Notes under the pieces: generated by a model
What the model was told of the DNA's origin: nothing
What the model saw: only the letters and a program-made list of their open reading frames with translations
Database searches by the model: none
Shown here: positions 42,261-50,462 of the stretch, in pieces
Position numbering within the stretch: the first letter of the stretch is position 1
Layout: every line of letters begins with the position of its first letter
Assembly (NCBI RefSeq): GCF_008634025.1
Contig: NZ_PDCM01000001.1
Coordinates: forward strand, 248,001 to 312,000
Reading direction: 5' to 3'
Length of the DNA stretch: 64,000 bases
Source: Streptomyces albofaciens JCM 4342
Lineage (GTDB): Bacteria; Actinomycetota; Actinomycetes; Streptomycetales; Streptomycetaceae
Program-made: the position numbers and the translations under genes

Positions 42261-43994
42261 CTACGACCTGCGCCCCGTCGACACGGTCAGGTGAATCTTC
42301 TCGCCGGACGACGGGTCCCACATCGAGATCGGCGACTGGCCGATGACGGTGTTCTTGCCGTACAGGGAGTTGTTGCGCTCGGAGATGTCGTACGACCAGC
42401 CGGCCGCCTCCATGCACTTCTTCACCGAGTCCAGGTTCTTGCCGTAGAAGGACGGCAGGAAGATCTTGCCCTTCTGGCTGTAGCTCTTGACCGGGTCGGT
42501 GCAGCGCGTGGTCGAGATCGTGGCCGTCGGGTCCTCGGGCCGGACCGAGTCGGAGGGGGACGGCGAGTAGCTGTACGCGCCGGTGGGGCGCGGGTTCGGG
42601 CTGTCGCCGCCGCTGCTCAGGCCGATGCCGATGGCGATCGCGGTGACCACGACCACGCCGACGACGGCGGAGACCACGATCACCGGGGTGTTGCTCTTGC
42701 CGGAGCGGTTGCCGCCGGGGCCGGGGCCGGGACCGACCGGCGCGGGCGCGGGTGCGGGCGTGGAGGGGCCCGCGTACGGGGGCGGGGTCTGGAAGCTGTT
42801 GTTGAACGGGGCCGGGCCCGGGCCCTGGGAGGGGATGGGCCCCGGCGGCTGGAAGGCGTTCACCGGCGGCGGCGTGGACGGCGCGGAGGGGCCGAAGCCG
42901 GGTCCGCCGTTCGCCGCCGGGCCCGGGCCCATCGGCGGGCCCGCCTGGGGCGCGGCCTGCGTCGGCTGGTAAGGCGTCTGCACGCTCGGCGGCGCCGGGG
43001 TGTGCGGGCCCGCGGCGTTCGCGGAGGCGGCCGGGAAGACCGCGGAGGACACCGAGGAGCCGCTGTTACGGGCGCGCGGGCCCTCGCTGATGATGAGCGG
43101 CGTCGCGCCGGGCTGGCCCGACCCGGCGACGCGCAGGCACTCGTCGCGCATCGCCTCGGCGGTGGGGAACCGCTCGTTGGGGTTCTTCTTCAGCGCGCGG
43201 GCGACCAGCGCGTCCACGGCGGGCGGCAGCGACCGGTTGATGCTGGAGGGGACCGGCGGCTCCTCCTGGACGTGCGCGTACGCGATGGCCAGCGGCGAGT
43301 CCGCGTCGAAGGGCAGCTGCCCGGTCAGCAGCTCGAAGAGCATGATGCCGACCGAGTACAGGTCCGAGCGGGCGTCCACGCCGCGGCCCAGCGCCTGCTC
43401 GGGGGAGAGGTACTGCGGGGTGCCGACGACCATGCCGGTCTGCGTCATCGAGGTGACGCCGGACTGCATGGCGCGGGCGATGCCGAAGTCCATGACCTTG
43501 ACCACGCCGCGCTTGTTCAGCATGACGTTGCCGGGCTTGATGTCCCGGTGGACCAGCCCCATTTCGTGGCTGACCTCCAGGGCGGCCAGCACATCGGCGG
43601 TGATCTTCAGCGCCTTCTCGGTGGGCATCGCGCCGTGCTGGGCGATGTCCCGGTCCAGGTCGGAGCGGAGTGGCTGACCCGCCACGTACTCCATGACGAT
43701 GTACGGCACCATGCCGCCGTCGAGCTCGTCCTCGCCGGAGTCGAACACCGAGACGATGTTGGTGTGCGTGAGTTTGGCCACGGACTGGGCCTCGCGCCGG
43801 AAGCGCTCGCGGAAGGCCTGCTCGCGGCCCAGCTCGGTGTGCAGGGTCTTGATCGCGACCTCGCGGTCCAGCACGCTGTCGTACGCGAGGTGCACGGACG
43901 CCATGCCGCCGGCGCCCAGAAGATCGCGGAGCTGGTAGCGTCCACCGCCCACCGAACGGCCCTCGTACCGGCCCTGAGCGCCGTCCTGGCTCAT
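42261..43994 (-). CDS. Transmembrane Ser/Thr protein kinase with one PASTA-like domain
   Basis: A 577-residue Hanks-type kinase. The kinase domain covers about 20-285: Gly loop LLGAGGMASVHL, VAIKTLHTEL with the ATP Lys, catalytic HRDIKPGN (His near 149), MDFGIAR and GTPQYLSPEQALG. A Pro/Gly/Ala-rich juxtamembrane region follows, then a helix near 435-460 (IVVSAVVGVVVVTAIAIGI) and an external part with one PASTA-like domain near the end (LPSFYGKNLDSVKKCMEAAG). PknB usually has four. The ATG at 43994 has a GGGGGAAG upstream. It diverges from a second kinase gene at 44467. Ligand and targets are unknown. Confidence 0.92.
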   Translation of the reverse strand: MSQDGAQGRYEGRSVGGGRYQLRDLLGAGGMASVHLAYDSVLDREVAIKTLHTELGREQAFRERFRREAQSVAKLTHTNIVSVFDSGEDELDGGMVPYIVMEYVAGQPLRSDLDRDIAQHGAMPTEKALKITADVLAALEVSHEMGLVHRDIKPGNVMLNKRGVVKVMDFGIARAMQSGVTSMTQTGMVVGTPQYLSPEQALGRGVDARSDLYSVGIMLFELLTGQLPFDADSPLAIAYAHVQEEPPVPSSINRSLPPAVDALVARALKKNPNERFPTAEAMRDECLRVAGSGQPGATPLIISEGPRARNSGSSVSSAVFPAASANAAGPHTPAPPSVQTPYQPTQAAPQAGPPMGPGPAANGGPGFGPSAPSTPPPVNAFQPPGPIPSQGPGPAPFNNSFQTPPPYAGPSTPAPAPAPVGPGPGPGGNRSGKSNTPVIVVSAVVGVVVVTAIAIGIGLSSGGDSPNPRPTGAYSYSPSPSDSVRPEDPTATISTTRCTDPVKSYSQKGKIFLPSFYGKNLDSVKKCMEAAGWSYDISERNNSLYGKNTVIGQSPISMWDPSSGEKIHLTVSTGRRS

Positions 43995-44466
43995 GGTTCC
44001 GCTTCCCCCTTGGCGCGCTGTTCCCGCGCACGTGTTGCGGCGCGCCGCGCCTCGTGGCTCTTTGCTGCTGTGCCCGTCCGTGCAGCGCTTCTGACGTGAT
44101 GACGTGTACGTACAGACGTTACTCAACGTCGTGGGCTGCGGCTCGTGCGCCTGTGGACGTGCCGAGATCAGTATGGGTTGTTCGAGATCGGTGGTTGAAC
44201 CGGAGCCCAGTCTGCCCCAGGGCCGGTACACGTCAAGCCGTGTGCCCGTTCCGTGACCAGATGCGCAAGATCCCATTACGGTCCTGAACCGTTCGGACCG
44301 CCGATCGGCCCGTGATTACCGCGGGTTAACTTGCGACAATGGGCCCGCAGAAGGTGTGATGACCGGTCCATCACGGGACCGGTGTATGCCGCGGAGCCTG
44401 TAGCGTGCTCTAGCGAAGACCGAGACCTTACCGCTGTGATGCGGATTGATACGACGGCGAGGACCG
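43995..44466. promoter_or_regulatory. Divergent promoter region of the two kinase genes
   Basis: This 472-bp gap has no convincing gene. It holds an inverted repeat, ACCGGTCC (44362-44369) and GGACCGGT (44376-44383), about 85 bp before the rightward kinase. Promoter boxes were not clear. Confidence 0.45.
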
Positions 44467-46131
44467 ATGGCACCGACGCAGAGCCCACAGGGCCCGTCCG
44501 ATCCTGATGCCACCGGCTCCCACTCTCCCGATGCGAATCTCCCCGATGCGCCGGAGATGTGGGGCAATGGCGGTTTGGTGGGCGACGGACGCTACCGGCT
44601 CACGCGCCGGCTCGGACGTGGCGGCATGGCGGAGGTGTTCGCCGCCGAGGACGTGCGCCTCGGCCGCACCGTCGCCGTCAAGCTGCTGCGGGCCGACCTC
44701 GCGGAGGACCCGGTCTCCAAGGCCCGCTTCACCCGCGAGGCACAGTCCGTCGCGGGGCTGAACCACCACGCGGTGGTGGCGGTGTACGACTCCGGCGAGG
44801 ACTACGTCGGCGGCAACACGGTGCCGTACATCGTCATGGAGCTGGTCGAGGGCCGCACCATCCGCGACCTGCTGCTGAACGCGGACGCGCCGCCGCCGGA
44901 CCAGGCGCTGATCATCGTCTCCGGGGTGCTGGAGGCGCTGGCCTACAGCCACCAGCACGGCATCGTGCACCGCGACATCAAGCCCGCGAACGTGATCATC
45001 ACGCACGGCGGCGCGGTCAAGGTGATGGACTTCGGCATCGCCCGCGCGCTGCACGGCGCGCAGTCGACGATGACCCAGACCGGCATGGTCATGGGCACGC
45101 CGCAGTACCTCTCCCCGGAGCAGGCCCTCGGCAAGACCGTGGACACCCGCTCCGACCTGTACGCGACCGGCTGTCTGCTGTACGAACTGCTGGCGCTGCG
45201 CCCGCCCTTCACCGGCGAGACCCCCCTGTCGGTCGTCTACCAGCACGTCCAGGACATGCCGGTGCCGCCCTCGGAGGTCTCCTCCTCGGTGCCGCCGGAG
45301 CTGGACGGCCTGGTCATGCGCTCGCTGGCCAAGGACCCGGACGACCGCTTCCAGACCGCGGAGGAGATGCGCGGCCTGGTCCAGTACGCCCTTCAGATGC
45401 TGCACGAGCAGGGCGGCCACAGCGGTACGTGGAACACCGGCCCGGTCGCCGTGCACGACGGCGGGCACACCCCGGCGATGGGCTCGATGGCGGCCACCAC
45501 CGCCCTGCCGCACCCGGACCACGGGCAGACCGCGGCGCAGCCGATCCTGCCGCCCGGCATGCGGGACGGCGACGGCGGCTACGAGGGCGGTCCCCGGCCC
45601 GCCAAGGGCGGCCGCGGCAAGATCTGGCTGATCGCGGCGCTCGCGGTGATCGCCATCGCGGTCGGCGTGGCCATCGCGATCAAGAGCGCGGGCGGCGACG
45701 GCAAGCAGAAGGACCCGCAGCCGACCAAGAGCCCGTCGGTCTCGCAGAGCACCGAGGACCAGAGCTCGGAGACGCCGTCCGAGGAGCCGTCGACCCCGCA
45801 CACGCAGCCCGGCGGCACCGGCGGCGACTCGGGTACGTGGAACCGCCCGTCGACGCGCCAGCCGACCACGCCGCGCACGTCCCAGTCGCCCTCCTCGAAG
45901 CCCACGCCGTCGTCCAAGCCCCCGACGTCCCCGCCGCCCTCCCATTCGTCGTCCACCGGCGGCTCGACCGACGGCGGCACGAACGCCGGCACCGAGGGCG
46001 GTAACAACGGCGACAGCAAGGGCGGCACGACGAGCGGCACCACGAGCAACGGCGGTACGACCCAGGGGAGCGGTTCGGGCAGCGGCGGCCCGGCCGGCAC
46101 CGGCGCGATCGGCGATTCGGACGGCAGCTGA
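44467..46131 (+). CDS. Transmembrane Ser/Thr protein kinase without PASTA domains
   Basis: A 554-residue kinase. The kinase domain covers about 40-300: LGRGGMAEVFAAEDVRLG, VAVKLLRADL with the ATP Lys, HRDIKPAN (His near 168), MDFGIAR and GTPQYLSPEQALGK. One membrane helix lies near 387-407 (IWLIAALAVIAIAVGVAIAI). The external tail of about 145 residues is Ser/Thr/Pro and then Gly/Thr/Asn-rich, with no folded domain seen. I chose ATG 44467, with GAGG 4 nt upstream, instead of TTG 44446. It shares about the same kinase motifs as the divergent neighbour, so the pair probably arose by duplication. Confidence 0.93.
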   Translation: MAPTQSPQGPSDPDATGSHSPDANLPDAPEMWGNGGLVGDGRYRLTRRLGRGGMAEVFAAEDVRLGRTVAVKLLRADLAEDPVSKARFTREAQSVAGLNHHAVVAVYDSGEDYVGGNTVPYIVMELVEGRTIRDLLLNADAPPPDQALIIVSGVLEALAYSHQHGIVHRDIKPANVIITHGGAVKVMDFGIARALHGAQSTMTQTGMVMGTPQYLSPEQALGKTVDTRSDLYATGCLLYELLALRPPFTGETPLSVVYQHVQDMPVPPSEVSSSVPPELDGLVMRSLAKDPDDRFQTAEEMRGLVQYALQMLHEQGGHSGTWNTGPVAVHDGGHTPAMGSMAATTALPHPDHGQTAAQPILPPGMRDGDGGYEGGPRPAKGGRGKIWLIAALAVIAIAVGVAIAIKSAGGDGKQKDPQPTKSPSVSQSTEDQSSETPSEEPSTPHTQPGGTGGDSGTWNRPSTRQPTTPRTSQSPSSKPTPSSKPPTSPPPSHSSSTGGSTDGGTNAGTEGGNNGDSKGGTTSGTTSNGGTTQGSGSGSGGPAGTGAIGDSDGS

Positions 46132-46174
46132 CCGCACCGCCGCCCCGCGGCACCCCTCCTGAGCGCCTGACCAC

Positions 46175-46204
46175 GACGGGCGGCCGGATCCCCGGCCGCC
46201 CGTC
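46175..46204 (+). terminator. Terminator after the second kinase
   Basis: A perfect 13-bp inverted repeat, GACGGGCGGCCGG and CCGGCCGCCCGTC with a 4-nt loop. The left arm recurs at 46221-46233. Confidence 0.85.
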
Positions 46205-46239
46205 GCGGCGTACCAGGGCCGACGGGCGGCCGGAGCAAC

Positions 46240-46441
46240 CGTCAGGGGCCCCGGACTGGTACGGGCCCAGGGCTGGTAGGGGTCTCGGACTGTTACGGAT
46301 TCCGGACCGCTACGGGTTGTGGACCGCTACGGGTTGTGGACCGCTACGGGTTGTGGACCGTTTACGAGTCCCGGACTGGTACGGGCCCCGGACCGTTACG
46401 GGCCCCGGACCGGTCCGGGTCCCGGACCGCTACGGACTCCC
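46240..46441. repeat. Degenerate 18-bp tandem repeat array
   Basis: About ten units of a CGGACCGCTACGGGTTGT-like sequence fill the gene-free 46205-46448 interval. Three central units (about 46307-46356) are identical or nearly so; the outer ones are eroded to CGGACTGGTACGGGCCC-like forms. 18 bp is in frame, so translated shadows look repetitive, but no start signal was found. Confidence 0.8.
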
Positions 46442-46448
46442 GCCGCCC

Positions 46449-47489
46449 TCACTCCGTGAAAGCCGCCCGCACCGCCCCGTACTCCCGCGTCCACCACACC
46501 GCCAGCGCCGCCGCCGCCGGGAACTGCGGATCGGCCCGCCGGTCACCCAGCCGGTAGCGCCAGTCGAGCATCCAGAAGTCGTTGAGCCGCTCCCACCACA
46601 CCCGGCGCACGGCGTCGGCCAGTTCCCCCGCACCGGCCCCCGAGGCGCGGCGGTAGGCGCCCGCGTAGGCCCGTACCTTCGGCAGGTCCAGGGTGCCCGC
46701 GGGCTGGACGAAGAAGATCGCGGCGGCCCGTACGGCCTCTTCGGCGCGGGGCTGCACGCCCAGCCGGTCCCAGTCGACGATGGCGGCCGGTTCGGCGTCC
46801 CGGTAGAGCAGGTTGAGGGGATGGAAGTCGCCGTGCACCCAGCCGGCGGCCGGGACCCGGTCCGCCCCGGGGCGGCGGTGGGCCACCCGTTCCAGCAGGG
46901 CGCGGCGCTCCAGCAGCCGGTGTTCGGCCAGTTCGTCGAAGCTGCTGCGCGGCCGGGACCGGCGGGCGAGCGCCAGCAGTTCGTCGATCATCTCGAAGGT
47001 GCGCGCGGGGTCGGCGCCCGCGTGCTCGTACGGGGCACCGGGCCCCGCCGTGTCGCGCGTTATGACCTGCTCCAGCGCCAGGTGCACATGCCCCAGCAGG
47101 GCGCCCAGGCGGCGCGACTGGTGGCGGGTGAGCGCGGCGCCGTCGCGGTGCCGGCCCTCGACCCAGGGGTGCAGCGCGTAGCAGCGGCCGCCGAGGACCG
47201 TGACCGTGCGGCCGTCCGCGTCGGCGAGCGGCGGGGCGACGGGCAGGCCGAGCGCGCCCAGGCGGCGCGTGGCGCGGTGCTGGCGGGCGATGGCGGCCTG
47301 GTCGCCGTCGAGGTGGTGCTTGAGGAAGTAGCGGCCGTGTGTGGTGGCGAGGCGGTAGCCGCGGTTGAGCAGCCCCTCGGCGACCGGTACGCACGACAAC
47401 GGCTCCCCGGCGCCGTAGCGGCGCAGCAGGGAGCCGAGGGTGTGTCCGTCGGGAGGGGCCGCCGTCCGGACATCGGATGAGCGCAGCAC
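46449..47489 (-). CDS. APH-family phosphotransferase
   Basis: A 346-residue aminoglycoside-phosphotransferase-like kinase. The catalytic loop is WVHGDFHPLNLLY (Asp near 221), followed by the metal-binding IVDWDRLGV. Upstream segments LNRGYRLATTHGRYFLKHHL and CYALHPWVEGRH form the N-lobe. In length and motif it is closer to homoserine/choline kinase-like proteins (CotS/HipA-like fold) than to resistance enzymes. The substrate is not evident. The start is uncertain; the frame opens at 47489. Confidence 0.85.
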   Translation of the reverse strand: MLRSSDVRTAAPPDGHTLGSLLRRYGAGEPLSCVPVAEGLLNRGYRLATTHGRYFLKHHLDGDQAAIARQHRATRRLGALGLPVAPPLADADGRTVTVLGGRCYALHPWVEGRHRDGAALTRHQSRRLGALLGHVHLALEQVITRDTAGPGAPYEHAGADPARTFEMIDELLALARRSRPRSSFDELAEHRLLERRALLERVAHRRPGADRVPAAGWVHGDFHPLNLLYRDAEPAAIVDWDRLGVQPRAEEAVRAAAIFFVQPAGTLDLPKVRAYAGAYRRASGAGAGELADAVRRVWWERLNDFWMLDWRYRLGDRRADPQFPAAAALAVWWTREYGAVRAAFTE

Positions 47490-47512
47490 GCGCCAGATGT
47501 TAGATCACCGCG

Positions 47513-47929
47513 TCACGCTGAGTGGGCGTATCGGAACACAGGGACATCGGAGAGGTGGTGGACCTTGACAAACTCCGGTTCTATGCGGAGGAAAACCGGG
47601 TCGAAGGGCTCTCCGTCGGCCAGCCGGGGGGTGCGGCCGAACTGCTCGAACTCGTCCGGCGTCGGCGCGATGGCGCGGGCGGTGCCGGTGAACTGTACGG
47701 ACCAGGTGTCGGCGGCGCCGGAGTTGGCGTTGTCGGCCTCGTAGGCGACGACGTTGCCGTCCAGGGCGCGGTGGTAGCCGTAGCCGCGGTGCAGCCGCAG
47801 CAGGAGCCGGCCGTCGACCACGATGTGCCGCGTGACGGCGGTGAAGGGCAGGGCCCGCAGGCTGGCCGACACCCGTCCGTAGGGGGTGCGGGCCAGCAGC
47901 TCGATGGCGCGGTAGTCGTCGGTGGGCAT
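47513..47929 (-). CDS. Pyridoxamine 5'-phosphate oxidase family flavin-binding protein
   Basis: A 138-residue split-barrel protein of the PNPOx-like group. The segments LARTPYGRVSASLRALPFTA, HIVVDGRLLLRLHRG and VQFTGTARAIAPTPDEFEQF follow the usual strand order. It likely binds FMN or F420. It lies 23 bp upstream of the phosphotransferase in the same direction. The substrate is unknown. Confidence 0.88.
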   Translation of the reverse strand: MPTDDYRAIELLARTPYGRVSASLRALPFTAVTRHIVVDGRLLLRLHRGYGYHRALDGNVVAYEADNANSGAADTWSVQFTGTARAIAPTPDEFEQFGRTPRLADGEPFDPVFLRIEPEFVKVHHLSDVPVFRYAHSA

Positions 47930-48253
47930 GCGTACACCCTGCCGTGCCGGGCCGCGGGAAAGTAGAGGCCCCCGCCCCGGCGGAAACGGGACGTTGGTCC
48001 TGAATAGGGCGGGAGTTTGTCAGTTCCGAGCGTTTTGCATGGTCGGAGCGGTGTGGCGGGGGCGGATTTCTTGTGGCGGACCGGTTTGCGGGCGGAGCGG
48101 AAGGCCGTATTCCGCTTTCCGACCCGGCCATCGTCCGGCCTCCGGCTTCCGGCCCCCGGTTTCCAGCCCCCGGTTTCCGGTTCCCGGCCTCCCGCTTCCG
48201 GCTCCGCCCTCCGGTTACCGGTTCCGGTCCGTGCCCCTAGTGCCGCTCCGCCT
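47930..48253. other. Gene-free stretch with pyrimidine-rich repeats
   Basis: 324 bp without a supported gene. The part 48136-48226 is a run of short CCGGCTTCCGG/CCCCCGGTTTCC-like repeats. It lies between the flavin protein promoter and the 3' end of the response regulator. Confidence 0.6.
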
Positions 48254-48279
48254 TCATCCGTGCCGCTCCGCCTTCATCC
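48240..48279. repeat. 20-bp tandem duplication at the 3' end of the response regulator gene
   Basis: GTGCCGCTCCGCCTTCATCC occurs twice in a row, at 48240 and 48260. The second copy encodes the last residues MKAERH of the regulator; the first shifts the frame so the gene ends with an added Gly and TGA. Confidence 0.85.
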
Positions 48280-48916
48280 GCGCCACATACGCCGCCGCCT
48301 GCGAGCGCCGTTCCATGCCCAGCTTCGACAGCAGGCTGGAGACGTAGTTCTTGATGGTCTTCTCCGCGAGGTGCAGCCGCTCGCCGATCGCCCGGTTGGT
48401 CAGCCCCTCGCCGATCAGGTCCAGGATCTTGCGCTCCTGGTCGGTCAGGCTCGCCAGCCGCTCGTCGCCGCGGGCGTTGCCGCCGTCCCGCAGGCGCTCC
48501 AGTACGCGGGCGGTGGCCACCGGGTCCAGCAGCGACTTGCCGGCCGCCACGTCCCGTACGGCGGTCAGCAGCTCGTTGCCGCGGATCGCCTTGAGCACGT
48601 ACCCCGACGCACCCGCCATGATGGCATCGAACAGGGCCTCGTCGTCCGCGAAGGAGGTGAGCATCAGGCATTTGATGCTCTCGTCCTGGGACCGGATCTC
48701 CCGGCAGACCTCGACGCCGCTGCCGTCCGGCAGCCGGACGTCCAGTACGGCCACGTCGGGGCGGGTCGCAGGGATCCTGACCAGGGCATCTGCGGCGGTG
48801 CCGGCCTCGCCGACCACCTCGATGTCCTCCTCAACGGAGAGCATTTCGTGGACGCCGCGCCGGACGACCTCATGGTCGTCCAGCAGGAATACCGTGATTT
48901 TTCCGTCTTCGCGCAC
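48254..48916 (-). CDS. Orphan NarL/DevR-type response regulator
   Basis: A 220-residue response regulator with no kinase gene beside it. The receiver has FLLDDHEVVRRGVHEMLSVE, the phosphorylated Asp in VAVLDVRLPDGSG near residue 58, and SGYVLKAIRGNEL with the conserved Lys. The LuxR HTH is at about 148-205 (LTDQERKILDLIGEGLTNRA, AEKTIKNYVSSLLSKLGMER), close to DevR/DosR. GTG 48916 is chosen because the receiver begins just after it; GTG 48934 and TTG 48946 are possible. It diverges from the second bkd operon. In S. coelicolor the orphan regulator SCO3818 occupies this place and is linked to antibiotic control with kinase SCO0203. Confidence 0.9.
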   Translation of the reverse strand: MREDGKITVFLLDDHEVVRRGVHEMLSVEEDIEVVGEAGTAADALVRIPATRPDVAVLDVRLPDGSGVEVCREIRSQDESIKCLMLTSFADDEALFDAIMAGASGYVLKAIRGNELLTAVRDVAAGKSLLDPVATARVLERLRDGGNARGDERLASLTDQERKILDLIGEGLTNRAIGERLHLAEKTIKNYVSSLLSKLGMERRSQAAAYVARMKAERHG

Positions 48917-49039
48917 CTGCTCAGTCTCACACACGAACTCTTCCAATGCTCCTGGTCACCGATATAACGTGCCGTTGTCCCGGCGGGCTGCAACGCTGAG
49001 AACAGGGGATAGCCGACTGATCGGCCACTTGCTCGGAAA

Positions 49040-49066
49040 TCCAAGCAAATTACTTGGAACCCCAAG
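49040..49066. promoter_or_regulatory. Overlapping CCAAG/CTTGG inverted repeats in the regulator-bkdA2 gap
   Basis: TCCAAG (49040-49045) pairs with CTTGGA (49053-49058), and that CTTGG pairs again with CCAAG at 49062-49066. CCAAGCAAA appears twice. This AT-rich cluster in the 353-bp gap between divergent genes is a probable operator. The binding protein is unknown. Confidence 0.55.
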
Positions 49067-49269
49067 CAAAGTCGCAGGTCAGCTCCCTTTTCGCCTAGGC
49101 TCCGGAAATAGGGCACACCGCCCGCCTTCCGGCAGGCCGTGGCCGGGACACCTTGTTCCACCCGGGCCACGTCGTGCCGCACACACCCCGTGCGCCGTAT
49201 CGGATACCGGGTGAGCCGCAATACGGCCACCGGCGGACCCCGGGGGCCGGACAGACGGAGGAGCAGCAC

Positions 49270-50460
49270 GTGACCGTGGAGAGCACTGCCGCGCGGAAGA
49301 CGACCCGCGGCGGCGGGAAGCGCGCCACCGCGAAAAAGGCAGCACCCGCCAAGAAGAAGGCGGCGGCCGCGGCCCCCGCCGAGGCGGAGCAGGACCAGCT
49401 CGTACAGCTGCTGACCCCGGAGGGTGAGCGGGTCGAGCACCCGGAGTACTCGATCGACCTGTCGGCGGACGAACTCCGCGGCCTGTACCGGGACATGGTC
49501 CTCACGCGGCGCTTCGACGCCGAGGCGACGACCCTCCAGCGCCAGGGCGAGCTGGGCCTGTGGGCCTCGCTGCTGGGCCAGGAGGCCGCTCAGATCGGCT
49601 CCGGGCGCGCGCTGCGCGACGACGACTACGTCTTCCCGACCTACCGGGAGCACGGGGTCGCCTGGTGCCGCGGCGTGGACCCGACCAACCTGCTGGGCAT
49701 GTTCCGCGGTGTGAACAACGGCGGCTGGGACCCCAACAGCAACAACTTCCACCTGTACACGATCGTCATCGGCTCGCAGACGCTGCACGCGACCGGCTAC
49801 GCGATGGGCGTCCAGAAGGACGGCGCCGACTCGGCGGTCATCGCGTACTTCGGCGACGGCGCGTCCAGCCAGGGCGACGTGGCCGAGTCCTTCACCTTCT
49901 CCGCGGTCTACAACGCCCCCGTGGTGTTCTTCTGCCAGAACAACCAGTGGGCGATCTCCGAGCCGACCGAGAAGCAGACCCGCGTCCCGCTCTACCAGCG
50001 GGCCCGCGGCTACGGCTTCCCGGGCGTCCGGGTCGACGGCAACGACGTGCTGGCCTGCCTGGCGGTGACCAAGGCCGCCCTGGAGCGGGCCCGCTCGGGC
50101 GAGGGTCCGACGCTGGTCGAGGCGTTCACGTACCGGATGGGCGCCCACACCACCTCCGACGACCCGACGCGCTACCGCCGCGACGAGGAGCGCGAGGCGT
50201 GGGAGGCCAAGGACCCGATCCTGCGGCTGCGCACTTACCTGCTGAACGAGGGCTTCGCCGACCAGGCCTACTTCGACTCCATCGAGGAGGAGAGCGAAGC
50301 GCTGGGCAAGCGGGTGCGTGAGGTGGTCCGGGCGATGCCGGACCCCGACAACATGGCGATCTTTGAGAACATCTACGCCGACGGGCATGCGCTCGTGGAC
50401 GAGGAACGCGCACAATTCGCCGCGTACCAGGCGTCGTTCGTGGACGCGGAGGAGAACTGA
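49270..50460 (+). CDS. bkdA2: Branched-chain 2-oxoacid dehydrogenase E1 alpha (second copy)
   Basis: A 396-residue E1 alpha subunit. Residues 8-40 are a Lys/Ala/Arg-rich extension (AKKAAPAKKKAAAAA) absent from the first copy. The core has RRFDAEATTLQRQGELGLW, the Mg-ThDP motif from GDGASSQGD to VFFCQNN, and HTTSDDPTRYRRDEE. The GTG at 49270 has GGAGGAG 6 nt upstream. It is followed by bkdB2 after 2 bp. With E1 beta and E2 it makes branched-chain acyl-CoAs. E3 must come from elsewhere. Confidence 0.93.
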   Translation: MTVESTAARKTTRGGGKRATAKKAAPAKKKAAAAAPAEAEQDQLVQLLTPEGERVEHPEYSIDLSADELRGLYRDMVLTRRFDAEATTLQRQGELGLWASLLGQEAAQIGSGRALRDDDYVFPTYREHGVAWCRGVDPTNLLGMFRGVNNGGWDPNSNNFHLYTIVIGSQTLHATGYAMGVQKDGADSAVIAYFGDGASSQGDVAESFTFSAVYNAPVVFFCQNNQWAISEPTEKQTRVPLYQRARGYGFPGVRVDGNDVLACLAVTKAALERARSGEGPTLVEAFTYRMGAHTTSDDPTRYRRDEEREAWEAKDPILRLRTYLLNEGFADQAYFDSIEEESEALGKRVREVVRAMPDPDNMAIFENIYADGHALVDEERAQFAAYQASFVDAEEN

Positions 50461-50462
50461 CC

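Noticed and set aside
46449..47489. Aminoglycoside resistance gene
   Set aside because: Only the general phosphotransferase fold is seen; no feature specific to resistance enzymes and no mobile context.
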